Shown here: piece after piece, positions 11,640 through 23,600 of the stretch
How the letters are laid out: each line of letters begins with the position of its first letter
Numbering within the stretch: the stretch's first letter is position 1
From: Gymnopus androsaceus JB14
Taxonomy: Eukaryota; Basidiomycota; Agaricomycetes; Agaricales; Omphalotaceae
Direction: 5' to 3'
Length of the DNA: 64,000 nt
Assembly (NCBI GenBank): GCA_009733575.1
Contig: ML769635.1
Coordinates: 1-64,000, forward strand
Made by a program: the position numbers and the translations under genes
The notes under the pieces: model-generated
The model's database searches: none
What the model was told of the DNA's origin: nothing
The model's input: only the letters and a program-made list of their open reading frames with translations

Positions 11640-13060
11640 GTAAAGAAGAGACTAGCATGCTGAAAATTTGGTATCATTAGTAGCCGTTGAGCAGAATATA
11701 TGGCGATGCGACGCACATTGAGTAGCAGTATTATCAAGAGTCAAGACTCGATGGTAGGAGAGAGAAAGAGTTTGAGACGCCTCCGAATACATACGTCTGA
11801 CTCGGCATTTGTAGAATCCAACACGTGAAAATTCTCATTTTTCTCAATATTCTTGTGGCCACGGGCGAAGAGTCATTGTGCACCAATGACTCCTAACTTG
11901 AAAGAGATGAATGCGAATTTCCCATGGCTTGAACGAATTTGTGGTGAGTCGTGACTATCTTCTTTGCTATCAGGCGAGCGTAATTATCCAGTTGTGGTTT
12001 GCGTGAGTATCATCGTCTACTCTTTCTACATGTTCTCGTTCACTGACCTTCCTTCTCAGACGGACGTCATGCGTCCATTCCCTACCTTCACAGCCGACTA
12101 TGCTCTACTTCTTGGATCCGGATCACCCCCCACTCCTCCCCGAGCCCCTGGGCGAGGACCTCGGGTTGTAATACGCATCCTTGTCCCGACCCAGGTCTGG
12201 AGAATTGCGACGAATATGAGAGGCAGGAGGTAACTTGGCGGAGGAGGGTATTCTGCTAGTCTACGAGGTGCCGGAGGCCCAGAAGCTGAAGTATCTGAAT
12301 ATGAAGGAGGACCTGGAGGACGGTAGGAGCTGCTACAGGGATAGATTGTCTGCGGTCGGTCTTCGTTTCTTTTCTTAACCCTCTCCCTGTCTTTGTCCGT
12401 ATCCCCATTGCGATCCCCGTCATCAACTCGTGGGCGAACACGGAAATACGTCATAGGAGGTGACGGAGAACGAGGATGACTTCCACTTGCACTATGCTGA
12501 GGAAGAGATATGTCGCTCGTGGGCGCGATCGCCTCCATGAGCTTTCCTAGCCACTACGGGAAGATGTCATGGTGGACGATGCGGAAGTCGGAGTCAGGGG
12601 AACATGTTTGGCATTGCGATTAGTTGGAGCTGGAACAACATTGGCTGGGACAGTTGGAATACAATCGCCGTTAGATGCGGCGGGAGGAGCAGAAGCAGCA
12701 GGTCGGTTATCTGCACCTGTACCTATCATGGGAGGTCATTGTACCTGCTCGTATATGTCAAAGAAGGTACATGTAGAGAAGTAGTGCAGGATGAGATGCA
12801 GTAGAAGGCGTCTGAGTAGTTTGGATCCAATGAGAAAGCTTCGAAATAATTTGTCCAGGGAATGTCAAGCTTGATCTCGAGACAGAGTTCAAAAGAAGGA
12901 AGGTGCCCGTGTAAGCAGTTCAGGGAGCTAGTTGGAACCGTGAACATAACAAGCAATACTACATTTGACATTCAAAAATCAGCAACAATCTTGTTCAGTA
13001 ATACAATAACAACAAGGTTCAATTAAATACAACAAGGTTAGAGTAGAGCAAGAGTGAAAG
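11640..13060. other. Intergenic region with low-complexity frames only
   Basis: Between the transposon and the repeat-exon gene nothing is recognisable. On the plus strand small exons could be joined from the ATG at 11890 (PNLKEMNANFPWLERICG) through about 12180, but the result is short and matches nothing I know. On the minus strand a proline/serine-rich frame lies at 12098-12538 (listed separately). Confidence 0.4.
12098..12538 (-). CDS. Pro/Ser/Arg-rich hypothetical frame
   Basis: I do not recognise this protein. The 146-codon frame is rich in Pro, Ser, Arg and Asp, with blocks such as SHPRSPSPP, DRNGDTDKDRERVKKRNEDR and EYPPPPSY, typical of a disordered protein. An adjoining minus-strand frame at 12547-12729 (Ala/Pro/Thr-rich) may belong to the same gene through a short intron or a frameshift near 12540. 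The last third reads through sequence that on the other strand is equally open, so the 3' end is uncertain. It could be a real exon of a disordered protein or fortuitous low-complexity coding. Confidence 0.25.
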   Translation of the reverse strand: MEAIAPTSDISLPQHSASGSHPRSPSPPMTYFRVRPRVDDGDRNGDTDKDRERVKKRNEDRPQTIYPCSSSYRPPGPPSYSDTSASGPPAPRRLAEYPPPPSYLLPLIFVAILQTWVGTRMRITTRGPRPGARGGVGGDPDPRSRA

Positions 13061-13065
13061 TATAC

Positions 13066-15697
13066 TTATGATCTAAGCGTATCCCTTTTCATAGCTTCAG
13101 CCCTCAGCCGCTCTTCAATTGTTCCACTACATTCCATGAAGCGCAACTCATGTTTAGCAACATAGATTCCATTGGCTTTGGCTAAACTTGACACCAACTG
13201 AGTAATATCCCAGCGATAAAGCAATTTTGCGCAACTGAGCACATATAGTTTAGTCTGTAGGGGCCTCAATACCTGCACCAAAAAACATTGGTTCAAAATA
13301 ATTACCTCTTTAGGAAGCAAATGGTACTCCTCCACTGTAATCCTACAAGCAGGCTTGCTTTGATACTGACCCAAATAAAAGAGATTTCTAGTAGCATCTT
13401 TTCGAACCAAAAGATGACCGCTCCATTTCTTGTTGAGCTTTGGGAAAACCTTGCATGGGTTGCTCGCGCTCAAGGAAACAGTAATAAGTGTCTGCTGTTT
13501 AGTATCGCCAGGATTCGCGAACAACGCTTCCGAATGCTTTAGGACATGCAATGTCACTTTGTCTAGAACTCCAATTACCTATTGAACGATCAGGATGGCA
13601 AGATAAGCACATGATGTTGTACACTTACTGGGCAACAGATGGCCTTTACAGCATCCATTGTGGATGTTTTCGGGAGTGTTGCACAGATGGGATTCAGATT
13701 AAGGTGCCCGTAAGCTTCCTTGGAGCTCTACAAGCATTTTCAGACAAATTATTAGAAGCGTAAGAAGTAGATAAAGCTTACGGGGACAAGAGAGGATGAC
13801 GCTGCAGCATTGGGGGTAGCAACGTGTTTAGTCGTTGCCGTGCCTGATGTTACTTTATGTGGGTCACTTGGAGCTGGCTGTAAAAGTCGAAAGATTGGTC
13901 ATAAACAAGGGAAGAAGATGGAGAAGAAGCTTACGGGGACAAGAGAAGATGATGCTGCAGCATTGGGAGTAGCAACGTGTTTAGTCGTTACCGCGCCTGA
14001 TGTTACTTTATGCGGGTCACTTGGAGCTGGCTGTAAAAGTCGAAAGATTGGTCATAAACAAGGGGAGGAAGATGAAGAAGTTTACGGGGACAAGAGAAGA
14101 TGGCGCTGCAGCATTGGAGGTAGCAATATGTTTAGTTGTTGCCACGCCTGATGTTACTTTATGCGGGTCACTTGGAGCTGGCTGTAAAAGTCGAAAGATT
14201 GGTCGTAAACGAGAGGAGGAAGATGAAGAAGCTTACGGGGACGAGGGAGGATGACACTGCGGCATTGGGGGTAGCAGCGTGTTTAGTCGTTGCAGCACCT
14301 GATGTTACTTTATGCGGGTCACTTGGAGCCGGCTGTAGTTGAAAGATGCGTCATAAACAAGAGGAGGAAGATGGAAAAGAAGCCTACAGGGACGAGGGAG
14401 GATGACACTGCGGCATCGAGGGTAACAACGTGTTTAGTCGCTGCAGCACCTGCTGTCACTTCATGCGGGTCACTTGGGGTTGGCTATAAAAGTTGAAAGA
14501 TTGGTCATAAACAAGAGGAAGATGGAGAAGAGGCTTACGGAGACAAGAGAGGATGACACTGCGGCATCGAGAGTAGCAACGTGTGAAGTCATTGCCGCGC
14601 CTGATGTTACTTCATGCGAGTCGCTCAGAGCTAGCTATAAAAGTTGGAAGATTGGTCGTAAACGAGAGGAGAAAGATGGAGAAGAAGCTAACGGAGACAA
14701 GAGAGGATGTCACTGCGGCATTGGGGGTAGCAACATGTGAAGTCGTTGCAGCACCTGAGGTTACTCCATGCGGATCACTTGGAGCTGGCTATAAAAGTTG
14801 AAAAATTGGCTATAAATAAGAACACAAGGGAGGACGAAAATGGAGAAGGACATACAACCCCAAAAGCCTCATTTCCGATTAGAGCTGCATCGGCTTGTAA
14901 TGCAAAATGATCTGATCCATCTTCCTCTTGAGCAGCCATATCTTTCGGTGCATCTATGATTTCCTCTTGAGTTTCCAGTGGAGCAACCCTCTCCTGTGAG
15001 ATTTCAGCAGCACCCCTATGCTAGGAACAAAGAACAAAAGTAAGTACAAAGGAGAGCTTGATAACTTAGACTCACCCAGGCATCACTTAGACTGTCTTCA
15101 CTGTGCACACTTAAGGCAGGAGAAAGAGGAACCACCGTTCTGTGATCTTCTCCTTCAATACGTACAGTGTCAATGTAACTCTGCAGTCCATTAGTATAGG
15201 CAAAAAGTCTCAAGCATTCTGGAAACTGACAAGGGACAAGTCGGATGTTGCACTAGACGCCTTGATCAAATTGTCCCTAAGCGCTGCATCCGACTGCGAT
15301 TCTTCATCATGATCGACCGGTACTGGATCAGAAGATGGAAGTACTGAGATAAGAACACTGTGCAAGCTCGTACGAGCAGCCTCTAGCTCAAGCATGATGA
15401 GCGCGTTTTCATTCTGGAGATCAGTCAATTCTTGCGTCATATTCGCCATTCGCAAATGCCACTGGACTGTGTTCTTCTGAAGCTTTTCGACCTGGTTTTC
15501 CGTAGAACAAATTGCATTGATCGATAAAGCCTGCATTTTCTGAAATCGAGAGTAAGTGAGCCAGTAGTACATGAACACCACTCTATACGCACCTGCGATT
15601 CCTCGAGTTCCTTGCGAACTCTGAGCAACTCTTCACCCTGTTGACGCACGAGTTCATTCACCAAATTCACATCAATGCGTCTCTGAGGGGAAGACAT
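13066..15697 (-). CDS. Coiled-coil protein with seven tandem repeat exons
   Basis: Function unknown. I assemble 14 exons (minus strand): 15593-15697, 15231-15539, 15076-15180, 14856-15020, seven 96-nt exons (14693-14788, 14539-14634, 14388-14483, 14237-14332, 14086-14181, 13935-14030, 13782-13877), 13629-13727, 13306-13578 and 13066-13272. All junctions are phase 0, giving about 644 residues with no frame break. Residues ~1-100 form a heptad-rich coiled coil (QQGEELLRVRKELEESQ; QELTDLQNENALIMLELEAA). An acidic stretch follows, then seven 32-residue Ala/Thr/Ser/Pro repeats (PAPSDPHKVTSG... SSLVP), then a conserved-looking C-terminal domain containing KKWSGHLLVRKD and FYLGQYQSKPACRITVEEYH. That domain recalls an uncharacterised basidiomycete domain (possibly DUF6697), a weak match from memory. 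The last intron is only 33 nt and in frame, so it may be retained. Intact frames suggest a live gene. Confidence 0.75.
13728..14855 (-). repeat. Tandem exon-plus-intron repeat, seven units of ~150-154 bp
   Basis: Seven head-to-tail units. Read on the minus strand, each has an acceptor TTTACAG or TTTATAG (CTACAG in one), a 96-nt exon, and a donor GTAAGC (variants GTAAAC, GTAGGC, GTTAGC); the introns between copies are 55-58 nt, and the one before the first copy is 67 nt. Exon starts in plus coordinates are 13782, 13935, 14086, 14237, 14388, 14539 and 14693. All seven exons are open and exactly 96 nt, while introns vary in length, so coding length is constrained and intron length is not. Confidence 0.9.
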
Positions 15698-15699
15698 CC

Positions 15700-16942
15700 G
15701 CGCTGAAGATGGTAGTTGCAAGAGGAAGAAGAGAAATAATTGGCGGACGCAATATAAGCATTTCCACCATGGGCCATGCGAAAGCCTGTTGTTGTGGGTC
15801 CAACGAAACTTTACTTTGTGTGTCTTTGTTGCTGGCGGCATAAACAGGATGTTGGCCAGGTGTTTTCTCGGTTGAGCGGAATGAAAGCAATCAAGATACG
15901 TTCAAATGACAAACCAGAATCACCCCTCAACCGTTCCCATATCCACTTTTCAGAATTTGAAGCATCGTCGGAATGAGTGCTTCAAAAGCTGAGGCGACTA
16001 GTATCCCAGTCTAAGGCGGTTCCGAGTCGCACTCTCCAGACTCCCGCAGCCTCCGCATCTCCTGTGTGGGACTCCACATTTCGACATTGATTTCATTTGC
16101 TCTGGGCGCAGGGAAACCAAATCTGGGTTCGAGACTAGGGACATACAAGGCCAGTTGCGCCATTACTTGGTCCAGACCTCTAATTCCCACAATTGCCGCC
16201 CCCTGGCGCGTTTGTCTCTGGCCCTCCCTTCGGCATTCGCGATCCGACCACGAACTACATCTGAAGGCTAATATCCTTACATCGATTCCCTAAGATGGGA
16301 TCACCACTATACACACCCCACTCCCTCCCGAGCCCCTTGGCGAACACGCGATTGTTGGTATTGGTAGTACTGCTCGAGGGTGAGACGAAGGAAGACGGAC
16401 AGGAATGCGCTCTACACGTTTGTAATGTTCTTCAGGTTGGTACGGCGGAGGTACCGGTCACGGTCAGATCTGCAACAATGTTAATCGAGAACGAGATCTT
16501 TGGAATCGTACCTGCACGGCTGGTAGTTTACGTCATAGAGGGATCTTGTTATGTCATGCCCGTAGCGGAAGAACCTAGGCGAAGCGAGTTACGATCGTTT
16601 ACCGGGAACGTTCACGCGAACGATTTTGCATAGCGGCAAGAGACAGGAGGCGTTCCCAGCAATCTCCGTCAGCCGTAGATCCGTAATAGTAAGCGAGGAA
16701 CACATGTCCCTCGCATACTGAACCCTTTTCGGAGTGACAGTCCGTTCTTCCGCACTTTATCTCATGAGCGGGGCTCAGTGAATGTCATATGGATCCTTCC
16801 GCTCTCTCGTGGTGCTCAAGTCAGGTTACTCCGTCGGAGTAAGTAGCGTGCGACGCTCGCAATCAGCTGTTCAGAGACTTATAAACCCGAACACCCAGTC
16901 CTGCACCTTTCCTTCCCTTTCGTATTGTGTCAAGACTACATT
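15700..16942. promoter_or_regulatory. Intergenic region between divergent genes, with NRPS TATA box
   Basis: No convincing gene lies between the coiled-coil gene (leftward) and the NRPS (rightward); short open frames at 16066-16633 match nothing. A TATA box, TATAAA, sits at 16880-16885, about 60 bases before the NRPS ATG at 16943, followed by a pyrimidine-rich run (CCTTTCCTTCCCTTTC) that fits a fungal transcription start. The region thus holds both promoters. Confidence 0.5.
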
Positions 16943-17600
16943 ATGATCCCAGATCCTCGAGATGATCATACACAGCAGCAGCTCGCCTATTGGGCTCGTC
17001 ACCTTTCGGGGTCAAAAGCTCTGGAACTTCGAACGGATTACTTTCGCCCAGCGAAATTGAGCGGGACAGTAGAACAAGTTCCGTTGTTCATGAACAAAGC
17101 TGTAGTGGCTGCTCTACGTGAATTTGCTGCTTCAAATGGTGCTTCTCTGCACGTTGCGTTGCTTGCGGCTTTTCGTGCTGCCATTTTCCGTTTCACGGGT
17201 GAAGACAGCGGAGCTATTGGGATGATGAAGACTACTAACTGGAAATCGAACGACTTTCTCGAAAATGTGCAGGCCATTAATCTTCAGTCTGTCATGTCCC
17301 AGAGCACCTTCGAGGATTTAATCGTCGAGACTAGGAAGCACACAGTTGCTGCTCTGGAAAATTCGGACATATCCTTCCCTCAGGTTGTTGCTCATCTTGT
17401 GCCGCAGCATGATTCATCGCGAAATGCGTTGATACAGCTTAGTATGTTATATACGTTCAAGTTACTCCCAGACCTTATACTATCTTCTAGTGTTGTCCCT
17501 GCATGACTTGTCTGAAATTTCTGTGAATGAATTTGGTCGAGAAATGAATCAACTCTTCGAGGATCTCAAGCATGCGTTCATACGTCTCGACCTTTCTTTC
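16943..17600 (+). other. NRPS: vestigial N-terminal condensation half-domain
   Basis: The first exon begins about where the C domain's second lobe begins (QQQLAYWARHLSGSKALELR), as in the intact C2 further on (AQLNYWTHHLQE). The first lobe with HHxxxDG is absent, and the GFFVN block present in C2 is replaced by FLENVQAINLQ. Peptide-bond catalysis by this half-domain is therefore unlikely; it may be structural or a remnant of a lost upstream module. Confidence 0.8.
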
Positions 17601-20600
17601 CATGTTTTTGTGCGGGGCAATGAGCTTCGAGGGTCTCTCATATATCAACGAGATCTTTTCTTTCCCAACACTATTCAAACCTTTTCCGACGTCATCCTAC
17701 GTGTTATCAAAGCTGCCACTAAAAATCCGTCAACACTCCTTCCTCGACTTCAACTCAGTACAGCCGATGACCTCAAAAGGCTGGCTGTTTGGAATGATAC
17801 AGATGTACACTTTGCAGGCCTCGATCTTTCGATTGGAGATCGCTTCCATCAAGCTGCTGCCCAGTATCAGACATCAGTTGCCGTTGTGGATGGGACTCTA
17901 TCACTCACTTACTCGGAGTTGGATGAGCAGAGCGATCGTCTGGCCTCTTGGATAAGCCAGAAGGGCATGCCTACTGAGTCTGTTGTAGGCATAGTCAGTA
18001 TTTCTCTGTATGTGTAATGGGTTCTGTGCTGATTTGACTTGCTTCTATGCAGTGTATGGGCCGGTCTGCCTTATTGGTCATTTCCTACCTGGGTTGTCTC
18101 AAGGCAGGAATGGCGTACATGCCACTTGACAAGAGTCTCCCTCTCAAACGCATGCGTCAGATGGTGGAAACAGCATGTTGCCAATTAGTCTTCATTGACG
18201 GCAACACTGCTCTTTCAGAGGATGTCTTGACTATTGATTTAACCACTCAGATGCACATTTTCCATTCAACTCCAATCATCACCTTGCCCACCGTTTCACC
18301 AGGAAATCTTAGCAATATCATGTTCACGAGTGGTTCTACTGGTGTTCCAAAAGGTGTCATGTTGGAACACCGGGGTATGGTCAACTTGTGTGCTCCTGAG
18401 ACTACGAATTGGGTGAGGAAGAGGAAACAGGGATTTACAACAACCATTGGATTTGATCCTGCCGGACAACAAATTTTCACTACTCTACTCAGTGGTTCTG
18501 AACTCCACTGTCTTCCCGACAATGGTGTTTTTGATGTTGAGGAGTTCCGGAAGTTTATTATTGACTCAGGTATGTGTAGCTGAACAGAAAGTTGGTGATG
18601 ATATTACTAATACCCAACCAGGTATTCAACGATGCACTTTGACAACATCTGTATTAGATGCTCTCATGGATACGGAAGAAGTTTGGCTGGCTCGGTCCTC
18701 ACTTGAGCACATTGCTCTTACAGGGGAAAAACTAGTTGTTTCGCAAGTCATTGACTGTTCTGGCTGTTTACCTCATTTGACATTTGGGTCTGAATACGGT
18801 GCCGTCGAGTGTTCCGTCTTCACCACGGATTTTAGCATTGATTCCTCTCATTTGGAAAGTCGCATGTGTAGAATTCCAGTTGCCGGACGAGCATTGCCTA
18901 ACAACCGCATCTATGTTGTCGATGAGACTTTCTCTCCTGTTCCTCCTGGAGTTCTGGGCCAAATTGTTCTTGCTGGGGTGCACTTGGGTAGAGGCTACCT
19001 CAACCGACCTGACCTTACCGCAGAACGCTTTGTTCAGATGCCCTCCGATTCTTTTCTTGGTCCCCAGCGATTGTACTGCACCGGAGACCTTGGCTACTGG
19101 ACTTCTGGTGGCCAGGTTCAATGTGTTGGTCGTATGGATACACAGGTGAAAATCCGAGGCCAGCGTCTTGAGATTGAGGAGGTGGAGACTGTCCTCAAAG
19201 ATCATCCTGCTGTAGAGTCAAGTGCAGTTGCAGTTGTTCTTACTCCACAAGGAGATCAACTTGTTGCATATGTTCGACTCACTGTTGACATTTCAATCAA
19301 GGAGGAGAATGTTTTCACTGAACTGAGCACTATCAAACAGTATCTGAGGAATATTCTACCAGAGTACATGGTCCCTAACCAAGTCCTCAGGATTGATGCT
19401 CTTCCTCTCAACAGCAATGGTAAACTGAATCGAAAACTGCTGGCCTCTTGGAATTACATGGCTAGTCATGATACATTAGCATGCTCACAGAATATTGATG
19501 TTGATCATATCAGGTAGGCCTTTACAATCCATCATTGTAACACCTGACACTGATCTAATTTTTAATGCAATGTAGGAATATAAAGCCAGTCTCAGATGAG
19601 AAGGATCTTACTGTGGATGAAGCCACTGTTCAGGATATTTTTGCTCGATACTTGGGCATCTCTCCATACATGATTGGTCTTCATGACAACCTTTTTGACA
19701 TCGGAGGTCATTCGCTCATAGCTGCCCGAATCATCACTGCTATTAGACAGCACTTCCGAGTATGCTTCAGTGTAACTCTCTTCTACAGCAATGCCACAGT
19801 TGCTGGAGTTATCACTAACCTTGTGCAGTGCCAAGTGGAGGACAATGGAGCTCCTGCCTACCTATATTCTCTTGATACTCAGGATATCTGCCCAGCTTCA
19901 GATGCACAGACTCGCTTATGGGTTGAAGAACAGATGTATCCTGGCTTATCACGATATCATGTTGGCTTTCAGCGCAAAATGACTGGACTTCTTGACACTG
20001 AGGCTCTCATACACTCTTTCCTTGCTCTGTTGAATCGTCATGAGGCCCTTCGGACTGTTCTCGAGATGCATGACTCAACCTTGATGCAGCGTGTGGTGCC
20101 ATTAAATCAATGCCCTCCCATCCATTTTGTAGAAATGCAGGTATGCAAATTCTGCTCATATGAATTTTCAGAGCTCATATTTAACTTGATCCAGGCTCTC
20201 TCACCCATAAAAGCTGAAGAAGATGCACGCACTTTTCTTGTTGAGGAGCATGCACGTCCATTCAACCTGGCTAAAGACATACCCACTCGTCTTGCAATTG
20301 TCAAAATCAGCTCCACATTACACTTTGTTTCAGCAGTTATTCACCACATTGCCACTGATGGTTGGTCCAACATTATAATTGACAGGGATCTTGCACAACT
20401 CTATAATTCCTTTTCTGCTGGAATAGTGCCTACCCTTGATCCTCTTCCACTCCGCTATCGTGATTATTCAGTCTGGCAGCATAAACAGATTCAAAAAGGA
20501 GTCTTGCAGGCACAGCTCAACTATTGGACTCACCACCTTCAGGAGTGCTAAGCCATTGGAGCTTCGTGTGGACTATTTTCGACCGCAAACACGGAGTGGG

Positions 20601-23600
20601 CAGACCAAAGAGATTCCAATCGCCATTGGCAGGACATTGGTGTCTGCTCTCCGTCAACTAGGTGCCAAGCATCGAACCTCTCTATATGTTGTCATTCTTG
20701 CTGTTTTCCGTGCTACAATTTTTCGGGTTACTGGGGAAGATGACGGAATTCTTGGCATGGCCAATGCAAGACGGCCACAAACTGAGCTTGAGAACATAGT
20801 AGGCTTTTTTGTCAACATTCACGCCATCCGTCTTCCTGTGAATCAACAGAGTACTTTCGAAGATTTAATCATGGAGACCAGAAAGGTCACTGCTGCTGCT
20901 CTGGATAATTCTGAAATACCATTTGACAAGGTGGTGGCCCATCTTGCACCAAAACGATATTTGTCTCGAAATCCTTTGGTACAACTTAGTGGGTATTTTT
21001 TTCCCTGAGATTTTTGGACCTTCTTATGCATCTCGGTCTCTTTAGTGTTCATACTACAGGATTTCTCAGGAGTCTCTGAAGGTATGCACAGTCATGGTCT
21101 CCAAGGGATTGATGTGGAGGAAATCAGAAGTGCAATCAACCAGCATGATTTATCTCTTCATCTTTACGTTGAAGGCCAAAATCTCAAGGGATTTTTCATG
21201 TATGAAACAGATCTTTTCTTTTCAAGCACTGTCCAAACTGTTTCAAACCTGTTTCATCGAGTTATCAAGGCTGTAATTGAAAATCCAGGGATACCTCTTT
21301 CCAGATTGCCACTTACAACAGCTGATGACTTGAAGGAGCTGTCAACCTGGAATGAAACAATCATAAACTCACCTAGCCTTGATCTCTCAGTTGGAGATCG
21401 ATTCCGCCAGGTTGTTGCCCAGCATAGTACATCAATTGCAGTTGTAGATGCATCCCTCTCCCTTACCTATGCTATGTTAGATGAACAAAGTGATCATCTT
21501 GCATCCTGGTTAATTAGTCAGAAGTTTCCTCTAGAATCAGTCATTGGCATAGTGAGTGTCCAAAATCTTGTTATTTACATTGATTCTTACTCAGCAAATA
21601 GTTTATGGATCGGTCTGTGCTTCTTGTGGTGACTTATTTGGGCTGTCTAAAGGCAGGAATGGCATACATGCCTTTGGAAAAAAATCTTCCTCTTGACCGC
21701 ATGCGTTTCATGGCGCATGAGGCAAATTGCCAGCTCATTATCACAGACCAAGACTGCCCTCTTTCAAATGATATATTAACCATTGACTTAACTTGCAACA
21801 CACAAATCATACTTTTGACTCCAATCACCACCTTGCCTACCATTTCACCAAGGAATCTCAGCAATATCATGTTTACGAGTGGCTCTACTGGTGTTCCAAA
21901 AGGTGTCATGTTGGAGCACAGGGGTATGATTAACTTGTGTGCTCCCGAGACCACCAACTGGACAAAGAAGAAGAAAAATGGACTGACAACAACCCTTGGG
22001 TTTGATCCTTCTGGCCAACAAATTTTCACTACGCTTCTCAGTGGATCTGAGCTTCACTGTCTCCCTGATAATGGTGTTTTTGATATTGAGGAGTTCCAAA
22101 AATTTGTTGTTAACTCAGGTATGTGTGGTTGAAAAACTGCACGCTGATGCAGCTAATGTTGATTAGGTATTCAACGATGTAGTCTGACATCTTCAGTGTT
22201 GGGTGCTCTTATGAACACAACAGAAGACTGGCTTTCTCATTCCTCACTGGAACATATTGCTCTTGGAGGTGAAAAGCTTCTTGTTTCTCAAATCATAGAC
22301 TGTTCCCGCCATTCACCTCATTTGGAGTTTACTTCTGAATATGGTCCTGTTGAGGCCTCAATCTGGAGCACATACTTTGTCATTCATCCTTCCAGGTTGG
22401 AAAGTCGCATGTGTAGAATTCCAATTGGCAGAGCATTGCCTAACACTCAAGTCTACATTGTCGATGAAACCTTCTCTCCTGTTCCTTCTGGAATCCTTGG
22501 CCAAATTGTCCTCGCTGGGGTGCACTTGGCTAGAGGCTACCTTAACCAGCCTGACCTCACTGCAGAGCGCTTCGTTCAGATCCCCGCAGACTCCATGCTT
22601 GGTCCCCAAAGACTGTATTGTACTGGAGACCTTGGCTATTGGACCTCTGATGGCCAAGTCCAGTTTGTTGGTCGTATGGATACCCAAGTCAAGATACGAG
22701 GGCAACGCCTTGAGGTAGAGGAAATTGAGACAATCATCAAAGACTGTCCTGCTGTAGATTCAACTGCAGTTGCGGTTGTTCCTACTTTGCAAGGGGATCA
22801 GCTTGTTGCTTATGTCCGCCTTGTAAGTGATGTCTCATCAAGAGAGGAAGGTGTCCTCTCACTCTGGAAGCATCATTACAACCGCAAAGAGCTTTATGGG
22901 GAGCTTGAAAATCATTCAGCCATCCCTGACTCTGCAATCTGGCTCAGTATGTACACTGGCAAACCCATCCCATTTGAGGAGATGCAGGAGTGGCTTCAGG
23001 ATACCATCTCTCAAATTCCTGCTTCATTGTCAGATCATGTACTTGAAATTGGGGTTGGGACTGGGAAGATAACCTTGAACATTGTTCACTGTGTGTCTTC
23101 CATCACTGGGATTGACCTTTCCTCGACTGCCCTCCAGTTTCTGGAGACTCAGATTGAACAAAAAGACTTGGTATCCAAGTTCTCGGTGTTTCACTGTGCA
23201 GCCCATGAACTGGAGACTCTACCAACACAACATTATTCACTGGTAGTGATCAACTCTGTTGTGCAATACTTCCCCAGCAGCAGCTACCTCATACAAGTGA
23301 TATCTAGTATCATTGACTTGATGCCTGAAGGACGTGTCTTCATAGGAGATGTTCGAAGTTATGCTCTTACTCCCTTCCATAATCTGGAACGTGTCCTTGC
23401 CACATTCAAAGATGAAACTTCCATCGAGGATGTTCGAGAAGCCATGGATGCATATGACAAAGCTCAGAGGGAACTTCTGCTTAGTCCCTCATTCTTCTTT
23501 GAGTTGCAGGCAAAGTTCCCTCAGATTGTGCATGTTGAGATCAAGCCAAAGTATATGGCTGTTCGGAATGAGCTCAGTCGCTATCGCTTCAATGTTATTC

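Noticed and set aside
12098..12240. Plus-strand exon chain from the ATG at 11890 (TDVMRPFPTFTADYALL)
   Set aside because: Splice sites are possible, but the product is short, of low complexity at the end, and overlaps the minus-strand Pro-rich frame; neither strand could be preferred firmly.
13810..14801. Series of plus-strand frames over the tandem repeat (GVATCLVVAAPDVTLCGSLG-type)
   Set aside because: These are the antisense of the repeat exons. The minus strand has canonical splice sites around each 96-nt exon and a continuous protein, whereas the plus frames run through introns.
15181..15230. Apparent frameshift in the coiled-coil gene after LSLVSFQNA
   Set aside because: A 50-nt intron with GTCAGT donor, CTAAT branch-like site and CTGCAG acceptor removes it and keeps phase 0.
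15540..15841. 134-codon minus frame starting MPPATKTHKVKF as the start of the coiled-coil gene
   Set aside because: The ATG at 15697 (MSSPQRRID) begins the coiled-coil exon, and the upstream extension is not needed; the frame also runs through the first intron.
18247..18522. Minus-strand frames opposite the NRPS adenylation domains
   Set aside because: Antisense shadows of strongly coding plus-strand sequence with all A-domain core motifs.
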